A DNA stretch of 64,000 nt, taken from positions 372,001 to 436,000 of the forward strand of contig NZ_JANLNY010000023.1 in assembly GCF_025465995.1 (NCBI RefSeq), written 5' to 3'. A model generated the notes under the pieces. It did not search any database and had not been told where the DNA came from. It saw only the letters and a list, made by a program, of their open reading frames with translations. Source of the stretch: Pseudomonas sp. 5P_3.1_Bac2 (GTDB lineage Bacteria; Pseudomonadota; Gammaproteobacteria; Pseudomonadales; Pseudomonadaceae). This document shows, one piece after another, positions 52,116-63,504 of this stretch; the stretch's first letter is position 1, and every line of letters begins with the position of its first letter. A program made the position numbers and the translations under genes.

Positions 52116-52502
52116 TTAGGCAGACAACACAAACAGGCTAACGATCAAACCTACCCCAACAATCCAGACCAATGAACGCAGCGAGGCCCAATCGAGCAGG
52201 TAGCAGAGCAAATAAACCACGCGACTGACGATGAAGGCCACGGCGATCTGATCAATCACTGCCTGGCCAGCCACGCCGATCTGATGGGCGATAATCACTG
52301 CGGCGGCAAACGCCGGGGTGATTTCAAAGCCGTTGAGCTGGGCGTTGTGCGCACGCCGCGCCATACCAGTGAGCGTATCGAGCTTGGCACGCGGGTCATG
52401 GTTGTATTTGGGACTGAAGCCGCCGCCGACCGCCTTGGCGGTGATGCTGGCTACATAGGGCAGGATTATCGCGATCAGTACACACCAGTAGGCAAGGGTC
52501 AT
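52116..52502 (-). CDS. MAPEG-family membrane protein
   Basis: A 128-residue protein with four transmembrane helices (TLAYWCVLIAIILPYVAS; AFAAAVIIAHQIGV; AFIVSRVVYLLCYLLDWAS; LVWIVGVGLIVSLFVL). The loop RAHNAQLNGFEITPAFAA matches the R-AHxN-xE-P pattern of the MAPEG (microsomal glutathione transferase-like) family. Activity of bacterial members is mostly undefined. It is transcribed toward the cytochrome c' gene and is divergent from ahcY. Confidence 0.88.
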   Translation of the reverse strand: MTLAYWCVLIAIILPYVASITAKAVGGGFSPKYNHDPRAKLDTLTGMARRAHNAQLNGFEITPAFAAAVIIAHQIGVAGQAVIDQIAVAFIVSRVVYLLCYLLDWASLRSLVWIVGVGLIVSLFVLSA

Positions 52503-54355
<1,853 letters not shown>

Positions 54356-54364
54356 TGACGCGGC

Positions 54365-54390
54365 TGGGTTGGCCGTAACCGGCCAACCCA
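54365..54390 (+). terminator. hairpin between ahcY and metF
   Basis: A perfect 11-bp stem (54365-54375 / 54380-54390; TGGGTTGGCCG and its complement) with loop TAAC starts 10 bp after the ahcY stop. There is no U-tract, so it may be a 3'-protective or partial terminator that sets the ahcY:metF ratio. Confidence 0.5.
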
Positions 54391-54444
54391 TTGAGTACTA
54401 CGGCGGGCCGGCCCTGCGCCAGGCCCACCTTACGGAATTGTCTT

Positions 54445-55290
54445 ATGTCTCAAGAACGGCGTTACAGCTTCGAGTTCTTCCCCACCAAGACCGAAGCCGG
54501 CCACGAAAAACTGTTGAATGTCGCGCGCCAACTGGCGACTTACCAACCGAGCTTCTTTTCCTGCACCTATGGTGCCGGTGGTTCGACCCGCGACCGTACC
54601 CTCAACACCGTGCTGCAGCTCGACGGCGAAGTGAAGGTGCCCACCGCACCGCACTTGTCCTGTGTGGGCGACAGCAAAGCCGAGCTGCGTGAGCTGCTCA
54701 ACCTGTACAAAGATGCCGGCATCAAGCGCATCGTCGCCCTGCGCGGTGACCTGCCATCGGGCATGGGCATGGCCAGCGGCGAGCTGCGCTACGCCAACGA
54801 GCTGGTGAGCTTTATTCGCGAAGAAACCGCCGATCACTTCCATATCGAAATTGCCGCCTACCCGGAGATGCATCCGCAGGCACGTAACTTCGAGGACGAT
54901 ATCGCCAACTTCGTGCGCAAGGCCAAGGCCGGCGCCGACAGCGCTATCACCCAATACTTCTTCAACGCCGACAGCTACTTCTACTTTGTCGAGCGCGTGC
55001 GCAAGTTGGGCGTGGATCTGCCGATCGTGCCGGGCATCATGCCGATCACCAACTACAGCAAGCTGGCGCGCTTCTCCGACGCCTGCGGCGCTGAGCTGCC
55101 ACGCTGGGTGCGCAAACAACTGGAAGCCTACGGTGACGATATCGACAGCATCCAGCAGTTCGGCACCGAGATGATCACCCGCATGTGCGAGCAACTGCTG
55201 CAAGGCGGCGCACCGGGCCTGCATTTCTATACGCTGAACCAAGCCGAAGCGAGCCTGGCGATCTGGAATAACCTCCAGTTGCCGCGCTAA
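54445..55290 (+). CDS. metF: 5,10-methylenetetrahydrofolate reductase
   Basis: A 281-residue FAD-containing TIM-barrel enzyme that makes 5-methyl-THF, the methyl donor for methionine synthesis. Visible family features are YSFEFFPTKTEAG, SCTYGAGGSTRDRT, IVALRGDLP, FHIEIAAYPEMHP and AKAGADSAITQYFFNADSY. ATG 54445 gives MSQERRYSFEFFPT; the frame is open to 54391 without a ribosome-binding site. Following ahcY, it completes the local set of methyl-cycle genes (metK, ahcY, metF). Confidence 0.97.
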   Translation: MSQERRYSFEFFPTKTEAGHEKLLNVARQLATYQPSFFSCTYGAGGSTRDRTLNTVLQLDGEVKVPTAPHLSCVGDSKAELRELLNLYKDAGIKRIVALRGDLPSGMGMASGELRYANELVSFIREETADHFHIEIAAYPEMHPQARNFEDDIANFVRKAKAGADSAITQYFFNADSYFYFVERVRKLGVDLPIVPGIMPITNYSKLARFSDACGAELPRWVRKQLEAYGDDIDSIQQFGTEMITRMCEQLLQGGAPGLHFYTLNQAEASLAIWNNLQLPR

Positions 55291-55301
55291 GCCCTAGGTA
55301 C

Positions 55302-55325
55302 TGCCAACCCCAACCGGGGTTGGCA
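55302..55325 (+). terminator. hairpin after metF, probable terminator
   Basis: A perfect 10-bp stem TGCCAACCCC / GGGGTTGGCA with loop AACC begins 12 bp after the metF stop. No clear U-tract follows. It shares the GGTTGGC core with the ahcY-metF hairpin in the opposite arm order. Confidence 0.55.
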
Positions 55326-55464
55326 ACTGCGGCATTCAGCAATTGAACTGTCGCGAGGGTCTTGCCCTCTAAATCCGCTCTTCTGCATAAATCGCAAGTA
55401 CGACCATACTTTTAGTCAGCGCCTGGCCAAGCATGGCCTACGCCGTAGATCAGGGAACGCCGCA

Positions 55465-56838
55465 GTGGCCGCACGCAAAACCACCAATGCCATCGTCAAC
55501 CCCAAAGGCAGCCTGGAAACCCTTTCCCAGCGGGAAGTCCAGCAGCTGCGCGAGACCGGCTCGGGCAACGTGTACAAGCTGTTTCGCCAATGTGCTTTGG
55601 CCATCCTCAATACCGGCTCGCAAAGCGATAACGCCAAGACCATCGTCGAGGCCTACCCCAATTTCGATATTCAGATTCAGCAGCAAGATCGCGGCATCCG
55701 CCTGCAACTGATCAACGCCCCGGCCGATGCCTTTGTCGACGGCGTGATGATTTCCAGCACCCGCGAAATGCTCTTCAGCGCCCTGCGCGATATCGTCTAC
55801 ACCCAGAGCGAGCTGGAGAACCAGCGCGTCGACTTCAGCAGCTCTGAAGGTATTACCGACTACGTCTTCCACCTGCTGCGTAACGCCAAAACCTTGCGCC
55901 CCGGTGCCGAACCGAAAATGGTGGTGTGCTGGGGTGGCCACTCGATCAGCAGCGAAGAATACAAGTACGCCAAGAAGGCCGGCCACGAACTGGGCCTGCG
56001 CGGCTTGGATATCTGCACCGGCTGTGGCCCGGGCGTGATGAAGGCGCCGATGAAAGGCGCGACCATCGCCCACGCTAAACAACGCTATCAGCAGGCCCGC
56101 TACCTGGGCCTGACGGAGCCGGGCATCATCGCCGCTGAGGCGCCGAACCCGATCGTCAATGAGCTGGTCATCCTCCCGGATATCGAGAAGCGCCTAGAAG
56201 CTTTCGTGCGCGTCGGCCACGGCATCATCATCTTCCCCGGCGGCGCCGGCACGGCGGAAGAACTGCTATATCTGCTGGGCATCCTGACCCACCCAGCCAA
56301 CCAGGATATCCCCTTCCCGTTGCTGCTCACCGGCCCGCGCAGCGCGGCCAATTATCTGGAGCAGTTGCACGAATTTATCGGCGCGACCTTGGGCCAGGTG
56401 GCGCAGCAGCGCTATCAAATCATTATCGATGACCCGGTCAAAGTGGCTCAGCAAATGTCTGCCGGGGTGAAGTCAGTCACCGAGTTCCGCCGTCAGCACA
56501 ATGATGCGTTCCACTTTAACTGGCTGCTGAAAATCGACGAAAGCTTCCAGCATCCGTTCGAGCCGACCCACGCCAACATGGCCAGCCTCAACCTGACCCG
56601 CGAACAGCCGGTGCATGAGTTGGCGGCCAATTTGCGCCGGGCGTTCTCCGGGATTGTCGCCGGCAACGTTAAAGAAAACGGCATCCGCTTGATCGAGCAA
56701 AACGGCCCGTATCAGATTTCCGGCGACCCGCAGATCATGCAGCAGCTGGATTTACTGTTGCAGGCTTTCGTCGAGCAACACCGCATGAAACTGCCGGATA
56801 ACGTCGCCTATGTGCCTTGTTATAAGGTGGTGAAATAA
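55465..56838 (+). CDS. ppnN: nucleotide 5'-monophosphate nucleosidase PpnN (YgdH, LOG family)
   Basis: A 457-residue enzyme that hydrolyses purine and pyrimidine nucleoside monophosphates to base and ribose-5-phosphate. The central LOG domain contains GGHSISSEEYKYAKKAGHEL, GCGPGVMKAPMKGA and the PGGAGTAEE active-site motif; N- and C-terminal regions match PpnN, in which (p)ppGpp binding activates the E. coli enzyme. The start is GTG 55465 (MAARKTTNAIVNP). It is probably its own transcript after the metF hairpin. (p)ppGpp control is inferred from the family. Confidence 0.93.
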   Translation: MAARKTTNAIVNPKGSLETLSQREVQQLRETGSGNVYKLFRQCALAILNTGSQSDNAKTIVEAYPNFDIQIQQQDRGIRLQLINAPADAFVDGVMISSTREMLFSALRDIVYTQSELENQRVDFSSSEGITDYVFHLLRNAKTLRPGAEPKMVVCWGGHSISSEEYKYAKKAGHELGLRGLDICTGCGPGVMKAPMKGATIAHAKQRYQQARYLGLTEPGIIAAEAPNPIVNELVILPDIEKRLEAFVRVGHGIIIFPGGAGTAEELLYLLGILTHPANQDIPFPLLLTGPRSAANYLEQLHEFIGATLGQVAQQRYQIIIDDPVKVAQQMSAGVKSVTEFRRQHNDAFHFNWLLKIDESFQHPFEPTHANMASLNLTREQPVHELAANLRRAFSGIVAGNVKENGIRLIEQNGPYQISGDPQIMQQLDLLLQAFVEQHRMKLPDNVAYVPCYKVVK

Positions 56839-56960
56839 CCTGTTGGGGGGCGGTCAGGGGTGCGGAACTTATCCTCGGCCGACCAGACTAAACGGACTAT
56901 CCACCGCGCGGCGCTTGGCTTTGCCATCCGTCGCGCTGGAAAAAACCTTAACCAGTCACA

Positions 56961-56990
56961 CATTCACGGGCCCTTCGCTCTGTTATACTC
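56961..56990 (+). promoter_or_regulatory. candidate rhlE promoter with long 5' leader
   Basis: TATACT at 56984-56989 is a good -10; the hexamer 17 bp upstream (CATTCA) is a weak -35. Transcription from here would give a leader of about 130 nt before the rhlE start at 57125. The whole gap 56839-57124 has no convincing gene. Confidence 0.45.
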
Positions 56991-57124
56991 GGGCCTTCCC
57001 GCCAGGCTTGCGCCCGGATGCTGTCCCCAGAGGCCAGCAGTACCGGACGGGATCGCACTCCCCAAGTGTGATTCAAGTCAGGCAATACACCATAGGGCTG
57101 CGCCCTCACTAGACAGGATTACAC

Positions 57125-59002
57125 ATGTCCTTTGCCTCCCTCGGTCTCTCCGAGGCTTTAGTCCGTGCTGTTGAAGATGCCGGCTACACCCAACCCACTC
57201 CGGTGCAACAGCGGGCTATTCCCGCCGCGTTGCAAGGCCGTGACCTGATGGTTGCAGCCCAGACGGGTACAGGTAAGACGGGCGGTTTTGCCCTGCCGAT
57301 CCTTGAGCGACTGTTCCCTAACGGTCAGCCGGATCGCGCCCAGCGTCACTCGGCCAAGCAGCCGCGCGTATTGGTGTTGACCCCGACCCGCGAACTGGCC
57401 GCTCAGGTGCACGACAGCTTCAAGCTGTATGCCCGCGATTTGCCTTTTGTCAGCGCCTGCATCTTCGGCGGCGTTGGTATGAATCCGCAGATTCAAGCCC
57501 TGTCCAAGGGCGTCGACGTGTTGGTGGCCTGCCCCGGCCGTCTGCTTGACCTGGCCAACCAGCGCGCCATCGACCTGTCCCACGTGGAAATCTTGGTCCT
57601 CGACGAAGCCGACCGCATGCTCGACATGGGCTTTATCCATGACGTGAAGAAGGTCCTCGCCAAGCTGCCGACACAGCGCCAGAACCTGCTGTTCTCGGCG
57701 ACCTTCTCCAAGGACATCACCGACCTCGCCGGCAAGCTGCTGCACAACCCCGAGCGCATCGAAGTGACGCCGCCGAACACCACGGTTGAGCGCATCGAGC
57801 AACGGGTATTCCGTCTGCAAGCCAGCCACAAACGTGCCCTGCTCGCCCACTTGATCACCGCTGGTGCGTGGGAGCAGGTGCTGGTGTTTACCCGCACTAA
57901 ACACGGTGCCAACCGTTTGGCTGAGTACCTGGATAAACACGGCCTGCCGGCAGTGGCGATCCACGGCAACAAGAGCCAGAACGCGCGCACTAAAGCGCTG
58001 GCCGATTTCAAGGCGAACAAGGTGCGCATCCTGGTCGCCACCGATATCGCCGCCCGCGGTCTGGATATCGACCAACTGCCCCATGTGGTCAACTTTGAGC
58101 TGCCTAACGTCGAAGAAGATTACGTGCACCGCATCGGCCGTACCGGTCGTGCCGGGCGTAACGGCGAGGCGATCTCGCTGGTCGCCCCGGATGAAGAAAA
58201 ACTGCTGAAAAGCATCGAGCGCATGACCAAGCAGAAAATCCCTGACGGTGATCTGCTCGGCTTCGATGCCAGCGCCGTTGAAGCTGAGCGCCCGGAAGTG
58301 CGTGAGCCGCAGAAGCCGCGTCAGCCACGCCCAGCTAAAGCCAAAATCGAAGGCGAACGCAAGAACAACAACGCTCGCCGCGACAATCGCGAAGGCCGTG
58401 AAGGCCGCGAGAAGAAAGAAGGCAGCCGCGATAACAATCGCGCCGCCAAGCCCCAAGGTGGCCGCCAGCAGCAGTCCCGTGGCCCAGCGCGCAGCGCCGC
58501 CCCGGCCATCCCGGCACTGCCGCCAGATCGCGCGCCGGATGAATTCCGCGACGACGAAATCGATAACTTCGGCAACCGCGTGGATTACGTAAGCCCGGTG
58601 CAGAACAAGCAGAACAACCGTGGCCGCCGCCCGGCCACTGGCGCAGCGCCAAGCCAAGCACCACGTGCCAACAAAGGTGCACCACGCAGCAATGGCGCCG
58701 GCGCTGGTAGCGGTGTCCAAGGTCGTCGCCAGGGCACTGGCCAAGCGGGCCAAGGCCGCAACGGCGCGCCACGGGCGGCCCGTCCGCCACGGGACAACCG
58801 CACCACGTCGCTGCATCGTGACGAGCTGCCACGCCAAGAAGGCGTCGCTAAGCCAGCCCGTGACAAGCAGCCGGTGATCATGCACAAAGGCTCGCGCCTG
58901 GATCGTTTCCCGACGCCTGAGCAGCTTGATGAACTGGCCAGCACAGCCCGTCCACGGGGCGAAAAACCCGCCCTGCTGACGCGCAACCGCGACGAGTCGT
59001 AA
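57125..59002 (+). CDS. rhlE: DEAD-box RNA helicase RhlE-type with long basic tail
   Basis: A 625-residue helicase. The core (about 1-370) has [12 protein letters not shown] (Q motif), [41 protein letters not shown] and [14 protein letters not shown]. From about residue 380 a 245-residue low-complexity tail rich in Arg, Asn, Gln, Gly, Pro and Ala follows (patches such as [13 protein letters not shown] and [15 protein letters not shown]), expected to be disordered and RNA-binding. It lacks the DbpA RNA-recognition domain. It likely acts in ribosome assembly or RNA turnover, often at low temperature; the symbol is by closest subfamily. A strong terminator follows. Confidence 0.9.
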   Translation: MSFASLGLSEALVRAVEDAGYTQPTPVQQRAIPAALQGRDLMVAAQTGTGKTGGFALPILERLFPNGQPDRAQRHSAKQPRVLVLTPTRELAAQVHDSFKLYARDLPFVSACIFGGVGMNPQIQALSKGVDVLVACPGRLLDLANQRAIDLSHVEILVLDEADRMLDMGFIHDVKKVLAKLPTQRQNLLFSATFSKDITDLAGKLLHNPERIEVTPPNTTVERIEQRVFRLQASHKRALLAHLITAGAWEQVLVFTRTKHGANRLAEYLDKHGLPAVAIHGNKSQNARTKALADFKANKVRILVATDIAARGLDIDQLPHVVNFELPNVEEDYVHRIGRTGRAGRNGEAISLVAPDEEKLLKSIERMTKQKIPDGDLLGFDASAVEAERPEVREPQKPRQPRPAKAKIEGERKNNNARRDNREGREGREKKEGSRDNNRAAKPQGGRQQQSRGPARSAAPAIPALPPDRAPDEFRDDEIDNFGNRVDYVSPVQNKQNNRGRRPATGAAPSQAPRANKGAPRSNGAGAGSGVQGRRQGTGQAGQGRNGAPRAARPPRDNRTTSLHRDELPRQEGVAKPARDKQPVIMHKGSRLDRFPTPEQLDELASTARPRGEKPALLTRNRDES

Positions 59003-59013
59003 GACTTAAGCCC

Positions 59014-59050
59014 AAACAACAACGCCGCCCAATGGGCGGCGTTGTTGTTT
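59014..59050. terminator. bidirectional intrinsic terminator
   Basis: A perfect 17-bp stem (AAACAACAACGCCGCCC and its complement) with loop AAT between the convergent rhlE and yceI genes; T-rich on the right and, on the other strand, from the A-rich left arm. Confidence 0.9.
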
Positions 59051-59073
59051 AAGCAGGCGTCAGCCGGATGGAC

Positions 59074-59652
59074 TTACTGACGCACGCCTTCTACCGACAG
59101 CACCAGCTCAGCTTCTTGGGAAGCCGGGCCGAGATCACGGAGGATATTGAAGTCCTTCAGCTTGATCTTGGTGGTGCCTTCAAAGCCGGCGCGGTAGCCG
59201 CCCCATGGGTCTTTACCTTCACCAATGAACTTGGCCGCGATAACAACTGGCTTGGTCACACCGTTAAGGGTCAGATCGCCAGTGATGTCGGCAGTGCCTT
59301 CACCGGTGGATTTGACCGCAGTGGAGGTAAAGGTCGCAGTCGGGTTTTTGCTGGTGTTGAGCAGCTCTTCGCTGCGGATGTGCTTGTCACGCTCGGCGTG
59401 GTTGGTGTCCACACTGGCGGTTTTCAGGGTGACGTGCACTTTGCTCGCTTCAGGCTTGGCTGGATCGAAGCTGAAGGTGCCATCGAAATCTTTGAAGGTC
59501 CCGTACAGCCAGCTGTAGCCCAAGTGGCTGATGCGGAAGTTAACGAAGGCATGCTGACCTGGTTTGTCGATATTGTAATCGGCGGCCATTACTTGGCCTG
59601 CGCCCATCAACGCACCACCAAGGGCTAGTGCAACGAGTGTCTTTTTCAACAT
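59074..59652 (-). CDS. yceI: YceI-family periplasmic protein
   Basis: A 192-residue protein with a signal peptide ([18 protein letters not shown]) and a lipocalin-like YceI barrel: [51 protein letters not shown] and FNILRDLG. YceI proteins bind polyisoprenoid lipids such as octaprenyl compounds. A pseudomonad homologue (P. aeruginosa PasP) has been described as a secreted protease; that activity cannot be judged here. It lies 65 bp downstream of a cytochrome b561 gene in the same direction, a common YceI partner. Confidence 0.92.
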   Translation of the reverse strand: MLKKTLVALALGGALMGAGQVMAADYNIDKPGQHAFVNFRISHLGYSWLYGTFKDFDGTFSFDPAKPEASKVHVTLKTASVDTNHAERDKHIRSEELLNTSKNPTATFTSTAVKSTGEGTADITGDLTLNGVTKPVVIAAKFIGEGKDPWGGYRAGFEGTTKIKLKDFNILRDLGPASQEAELVLSVEGVRQ

Positions 59653-59717
59653 GGCTTACTCTCCTTATTAAAGTTAGATCAGCTGGTTAACCCAGCTGTA
59701 ATTACAACACTGTGCGA

Positions 59718-60263
59718 TCAGCCACCGAACATGCGCAGCAAGGTCCGGTCTTTATCGATGAAGTGGTGCTTAAGCGCAGCCAGACCATGCAAGCCGGCAA
59801 AGATCACCAAGGCCCAAGCCAGGTATTTGTGCACCAGCCCGGCAACATCCGCTTGTTCAGGAATGCTGGTAATACTGGCCGGCACGGCGAACCAGCCAAA
59901 CACCTCAACCCCACGGCCTTCGGCAGTAGAAATCAGGTAGCCGGACAGCATCAGCACAAATAGGCCCAGATACAAAAAGGCGTGACCCAACTTGCTGCCC
60001 AAACGGGTCAAGGCACCGTGATTGGGCAAGCTGGCCGGCGTCGGGTTGCTCAAGCGCCACAGCACGCGCAACAGCATCAAGGCAAACAACAACAGCCCAA
60101 TGCTTTTATGCAGGTCCGGTGCGGTTTGGTACCACGGGCTGTAGTAATCCAGCCCGACCATCCAATAGCCCAGACCGAATAAACCAAACACCACAACGGC
60201 CACCAGCCAGTGCATCAGGATGCTGACCGAACCGTAATGGGACGGGGAATTACGCCAACGCAT
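59718..60263 (-). CDS. cytochrome b561 (diheme, CybB-type)
   Basis: A 181-residue membrane protein with four helices. Haem-ligand histidines are placed as in the bacterial b561 family: ILMHWLVAVVVF (first helix), APDLHKSIGLLLF, and VHKYLAWALVIFAGLHGLAALKHH (last helices). It would move electrons across or within the inner membrane, possibly reducing superoxide or quinone, as proposed for E. coli CybB. It precedes yceI on the same strand, a frequent pair. The 292-bp gap to bioA shows no gene. Confidence 0.9.
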   Translation of the reverse strand: MRWRNSPSHYGSVSILMHWLVAVVVFGLFGLGYWMVGLDYYSPWYQTAPDLHKSIGLLLFALMLLRVLWRLSNPTPASLPNHGALTRLGSKLGHAFLYLGLFVLMLSGYLISTAEGRGVEVFGWFAVPASITSIPEQADVAGLVHKYLAWALVIFAGLHGLAALKHHFIDKDRTLLRMFGG

Positions 60264-60555
60264 AAGCCTGACTCCAGGGGCAAATTAAGAGCGAAGTTAT
60301 GCAGCCTAACAACAAACCTATCAACGTTTGCTCAGAAATTTCGCTAGAACCAATCGATATACATGATGTAACTGTAAGACAGTAGGTTTTGTGACCGATG
60401 ACCTGTGAACGCTCAGAACAGCCCTTGGCAGCCTCTGCGCGCCTCAGTTCTGCTAGGCTTAGCGACCCTGCCTAGCGGCCAGCCGCCCCAGGCCTAACTG
60501 AGTCACCACTGCCAGCACCGGCATTGCTAAAGCCGTTACCGATAGAGAGTCGAGC

Positions 60556-61962
60556 ATGAGCCTTAACGACCACTGGATGCGCCGCGATCTTGAGGTGCTG
60601 TGGCACCCCTGCACGCAGATGAAAGATCACGAACACCTGCCACTGGTGCCGATCAAGCGCGGTGAGGGCGTGTGGCTAGAAGACTTCGACGGCAAGCGTT
60701 ATCTGGATGCGGTCAGCTCTTGGTGGGTGAATGTGTTTGGCCACGCCAATCCACGGATTAACCAACGCATCAAGGATCAGGTCGATCAACTGGAGCACGT
60801 GATTCTCGCCGGCTTCAGCCATCAACCCGTGATCGAGCTGTCCGAGCGTCTGGTCAAGCTCACCCCGGCGGGCCTCGACCGGGTGTTCTACGCCGACAAC
60901 GGCTCGTCCTGCATCGAAGTGGCGCTGAAGATGAGCTACCACTACTGGCTCAACGTCGGCCAAGGGCAGAAGAAACGCTTTATCACCCTGACCAACAGCT
61001 ACCACGGCGAGACCATCGCGGCGATGTCGGTGGGCGATGTCGGGCTCTTCACCGACACCTACAAAGCCCTGTTGCTGGACACCATCAAGGTGCCGAGCCC
61101 GGACTGCTATCTGCGCCCCGAAGGCGCGAGCTGGGAGGAACACTCCCGCGCCATGTTCGCCCATATGGAGCAAGCTCTGGCCGAGCACGGCCATGAAGTG
61201 GCAGCGGTGATTGTCGAGCCGCTGATCCAAGGCGCCGGCGGCATGCGCATGTACCATCCGCTGTACCTCAAGCTGCTGCGCGAAGCCTGCGACCGCCACA
61301 ACGTGCACCTGATCCACGATGAAATCGCCGTCGGCTTTGGCCGCACCGGCAGCATGTTTGCCTGCGAACAAGCCGGCATCCGCCCGGACTTCCTCTGCCT
61401 GTCCAAGGCCCTTACCGGCGGTTATCTACCGCTGGCGGCGTGCCTGACCACCGATAAGGTCTATCAGGCGTTCTACGACGATTACCCGACCCTGCGCGCC
61501 TTCCTCCACTCCCACAGCTACACCGGCAACCCGCTGGCCTGTGCGGCGGCGTTGGCGACCTTGGATATCTTCGAGCAGGACGACGTGATCAATGCCAACC
61601 GCGCCCTGGCGACCCACATGGGCCAGGCCTTCGCCCATCTGGCTGAGCATCCGCACGTTGCTGAAGTGCGCCAGACCGGCATGGCCCTGGCCGTGGAAAT
61701 GGTCCAGGACAAAGCCAGCAAGACCGCCTACCCGTGGCAGGAGCGCCGTGGCCTTAAGGTCTATCAGCACGCGCTGGAACGCGGCGCGCTGCTGCGCCCG
61801 CTGGGCAACGTGGTGTACTTGCTGCCGCCCTATGTGATCACAGCGCAGCAGATCGACTTCCTCGCCGAGGTCGCCAGTGAAGGCATTGACCTGGCCACCC
61901 GCAGCCACGTCAGCGTGGCCGTTAATCCCGGCCTGCACCCCGGTTTTCGCGATCCGGGCTAA
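60556..61962 (+). CDS. bioA: adenosylmethionine-8-amino-7-oxononanoate aminotransferase
   Basis: A 468-residue class III PLP aminotransferase of biotin synthesis that uses SAM as amino donor to make 7,8-diaminopelargonate. Visible: LWHPCTQMKDH, SSWWVNVFGHANP, GSSCIEVALKMSYHYW, YHGETIAAMSVGDVG, HDEIAVGFGRTG (PLP Asp region) and LSKALTGGYLPL (PLP-binding Lys). The WHPCTQ and SWW segments are BioA hallmarks that separate it from ornithine-type transaminases. The other bio genes are not in the window. rsmE follows after 66 bp. Confidence 0.95.
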   Translation: MSLNDHWMRRDLEVLWHPCTQMKDHEHLPLVPIKRGEGVWLEDFDGKRYLDAVSSWWVNVFGHANPRINQRIKDQVDQLEHVILAGFSHQPVIELSERLVKLTPAGLDRVFYADNGSSCIEVALKMSYHYWLNVGQGQKKRFITLTNSYHGETIAAMSVGDVGLFTDTYKALLLDTIKVPSPDCYLRPEGASWEEHSRAMFAHMEQALAEHGHEVAAVIVEPLIQGAGGMRMYHPLYLKLLREACDRHNVHLIHDEIAVGFGRTGSMFACEQAGIRPDFLCLSKALTGGYLPLAACLTTDKVYQAFYDDYPTLRAFLHSHSYTGNPLACAAALATLDIFEQDDVINANRALATHMGQAFAHLAEHPHVAEVRQTGMALAVEMVQDKASKTAYPWQERRGLKVYQHALERGALLRPLGNVVYLLPPYVITAQQIDFLAEVASEGIDLATRSHVSVAVNPGLHPGFRDPG

Positions 61963-62028
61963 ACCCAGCGCCCGCCGCACGCGGGCCTGTGCACATGATT
62001 TAAGCGCTTAGCACCACAGAGAATTGCC

Positions 62029-62748
62029 ATGAGACTGTCCCGCTTTTTTATCGACGCCCCCCTGAGCCTTGGCCAACACGAACTGCCCGAAGCCCAGGCG
62101 CATTACATCGGCCGCGTGCTGCGGCATAGCGCAGGCGATGCGGTGCAATTGTTTGATGGCAGCGGCCAGGAATACTTGGGCGAGCTGATCGAGGTGGGTA
62201 AAAAGAACGTGCGTGTCGAGCTGCGCGAAGCCTTTGCCGGCCAGCCCGAATCGCCGCTGCAGATCCACTTGGGGCAAGGTCTGTCCCGTGGCGAGCGCAT
62301 GGACTGGGCGATTCAAAAGGCCACCGAGCTGGGCGCCAATGAAATCAGCCTGATCATCAGCGAGCGCTGCGAAGTGCGCTTAAAAGACGAGCGCGCCGAC
62401 AAACGCCTGGCCCACTGGCGCCAGATCGCGATCAGCGCCTGCGAACAGTGCGGTCGCTCGGTGCTGCCGATCATTAACCCGCCAATCAGCTTGGACGACT
62501 GGCTTAAACAAACCAGCGCCGACCTTAAGCTGGTGCTGCATCCGGTGGCCGAACCTTGGGCCAGCCACCCACAGCCAAGCAGCCTGGCCATGTTGATTGG
62601 CCCGGAAGGTGGCTTAAGCGATAAGGAAGTGGCGCTTGCTAAGGCCCAGGGTTTTCATGGGGCCCGCTTGGGGCCACGGGTGCTACGCACTGAAACGGCG
62701 CCAGTGGTGGCGCTTAGCGTGGCCCAGCAACTGTGGGGCGACTTTTAA
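62029..62748 (+). CDS. rsmE: 16S rRNA (uracil1498-N3)-methyltransferase
   Basis: A 239-residue SPOUT-class methyltransferase that modifies U1498 of 16S rRNA with SAM. An N-terminal PUA-like domain (MRLSRFFIDAP, HYIGRVLRHSAGD) is followed by the knotted domain with MLIGPEGGLSDKEV and LGPRVLRTETAPVVAL, the RsmE SAM-binding signatures. Length is normal. It is convergent with trmB, the stops being 26 bp apart. Confidence 0.97.
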   Translation: MRLSRFFIDAPLSLGQHELPEAQAHYIGRVLRHSAGDAVQLFDGSGQEYLGELIEVGKKNVRVELREAFAGQPESPLQIHLGQGLSRGERMDWAIQKATELGANEISLIISERCEVRLKDERADKRLAHWRQIAISACEQCGRSVLPIINPPISLDDWLKQTSADLKLVLHPVAEPWASHPQPSSLAMLIGPEGGLSDKEVALAKAQGFHGARLGPRVLRTETAPVVALSVAQQLWGDF

Positions 62749-62774
62749 GCCGCGCCACAGTTGATCAGTTGCGC

Positions 62775-63494
62775 TTACTCGCTGCGCTGGAATTTCAAAT
62801 CCCACACGCCATGCCCTAAGCGCTCGCCACGGCGCTCGAACTTAGTCACCGGCCGCTCTTCTGGACGCGGCACGTACTGGACATCGGCGGCGAGGTTCTG
62901 ATAACCCGGCGCCGCGCTCAGCACTTCCAGCATGTACTCGGCATAGGGCTGCCAATCGGTGGCCATATGCAGCACGCCATCGACCTTGAGCTTGCTGCGC
63001 ACCAGCTCAGCAAAGGACGCCTGGACGATCCGGCGCTTATGGTGACGCGCCTTGTGCCACGGATCGGGGAAGAACAGCAGCACGCGATCCAAGCTGGCAT
63101 CGGCCACGCAGTCACGCAGCACTTCCAAGGCATCGCAGCTGTAAATCCGCACATTGCTCAGGTTCTGCGTCATCACGCCATTAAGCAGCGCACCGACGCC
63201 TGGGCGATGTACTTCGACGCCGATGAAGTCTTGCTCAGGCGCCGCCGCCGCCATTTCCAAGGTCGAATGGCCCATGCCAAAACCGATCTCGAAAGTGCGC
63301 GGGGCGCTGCGGCCAAACACCTGGTCAAAGTCCTGCAAGCCGTCTTCGAGCTTTAAGGCGAACTTTGCCATGCCCAAGTCGAGGCCACGCTGCTGGCCTT
63401 CGGTCATGCGTCCGGCACGCATCACAAAGCTCTTGATGGTGCGGTGTTTGGAGGTATCCACAGCCGCGTCGGGCTGCTCGGGTAGATCAGTCAT
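62775..63494 (-). CDS. trmB: tRNA (guanine46-N7)-methyltransferase
   Basis: A 239-residue class I methyltransferase that makes m7G46 in tRNA variable loops. SAM motif I is [15 protein letters not shown], and the TrmB signature [17 protein letters not shown] is intact; [14 protein letters not shown] follows. The ATG at 63494 is 10 bp after the thiG stop, so it is probably co-transcribed with thiG, the order I recall from other pseudomonads. Confidence 0.97.
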   Translation of the reverse strand: MTDLPEQPDAAVDTSKHRTIKSFVMRAGRMTEGQQRGLDLGMAKFALKLEDGLQDFDQVFGRSAPRTFEIGFGMGHSTLEMAAAAPEQDFIGVEVHRPGVGALLNGVMTQNLSNVRIYSCDALEVLRDCVADASLDRVLLFFPDPWHKARHHKRRIVQASFAELVRSKLKVDGVLHMATDWQPYAEYMLEVLSAAPGYQNLAADVQYVPRPEERPVTKFERRGERLGHGVWDLKFQRSE

Positions 63495-63504
63495 GGAGTG
63501 CTCG

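Noticed and set aside
62730..62763. Hairpin spanning the rsmE stop and the rsmE/trmB gap
   Set aside because: The stem needs a bulge, has no T-run and overlaps coding sequence; too weak to list as a terminator.
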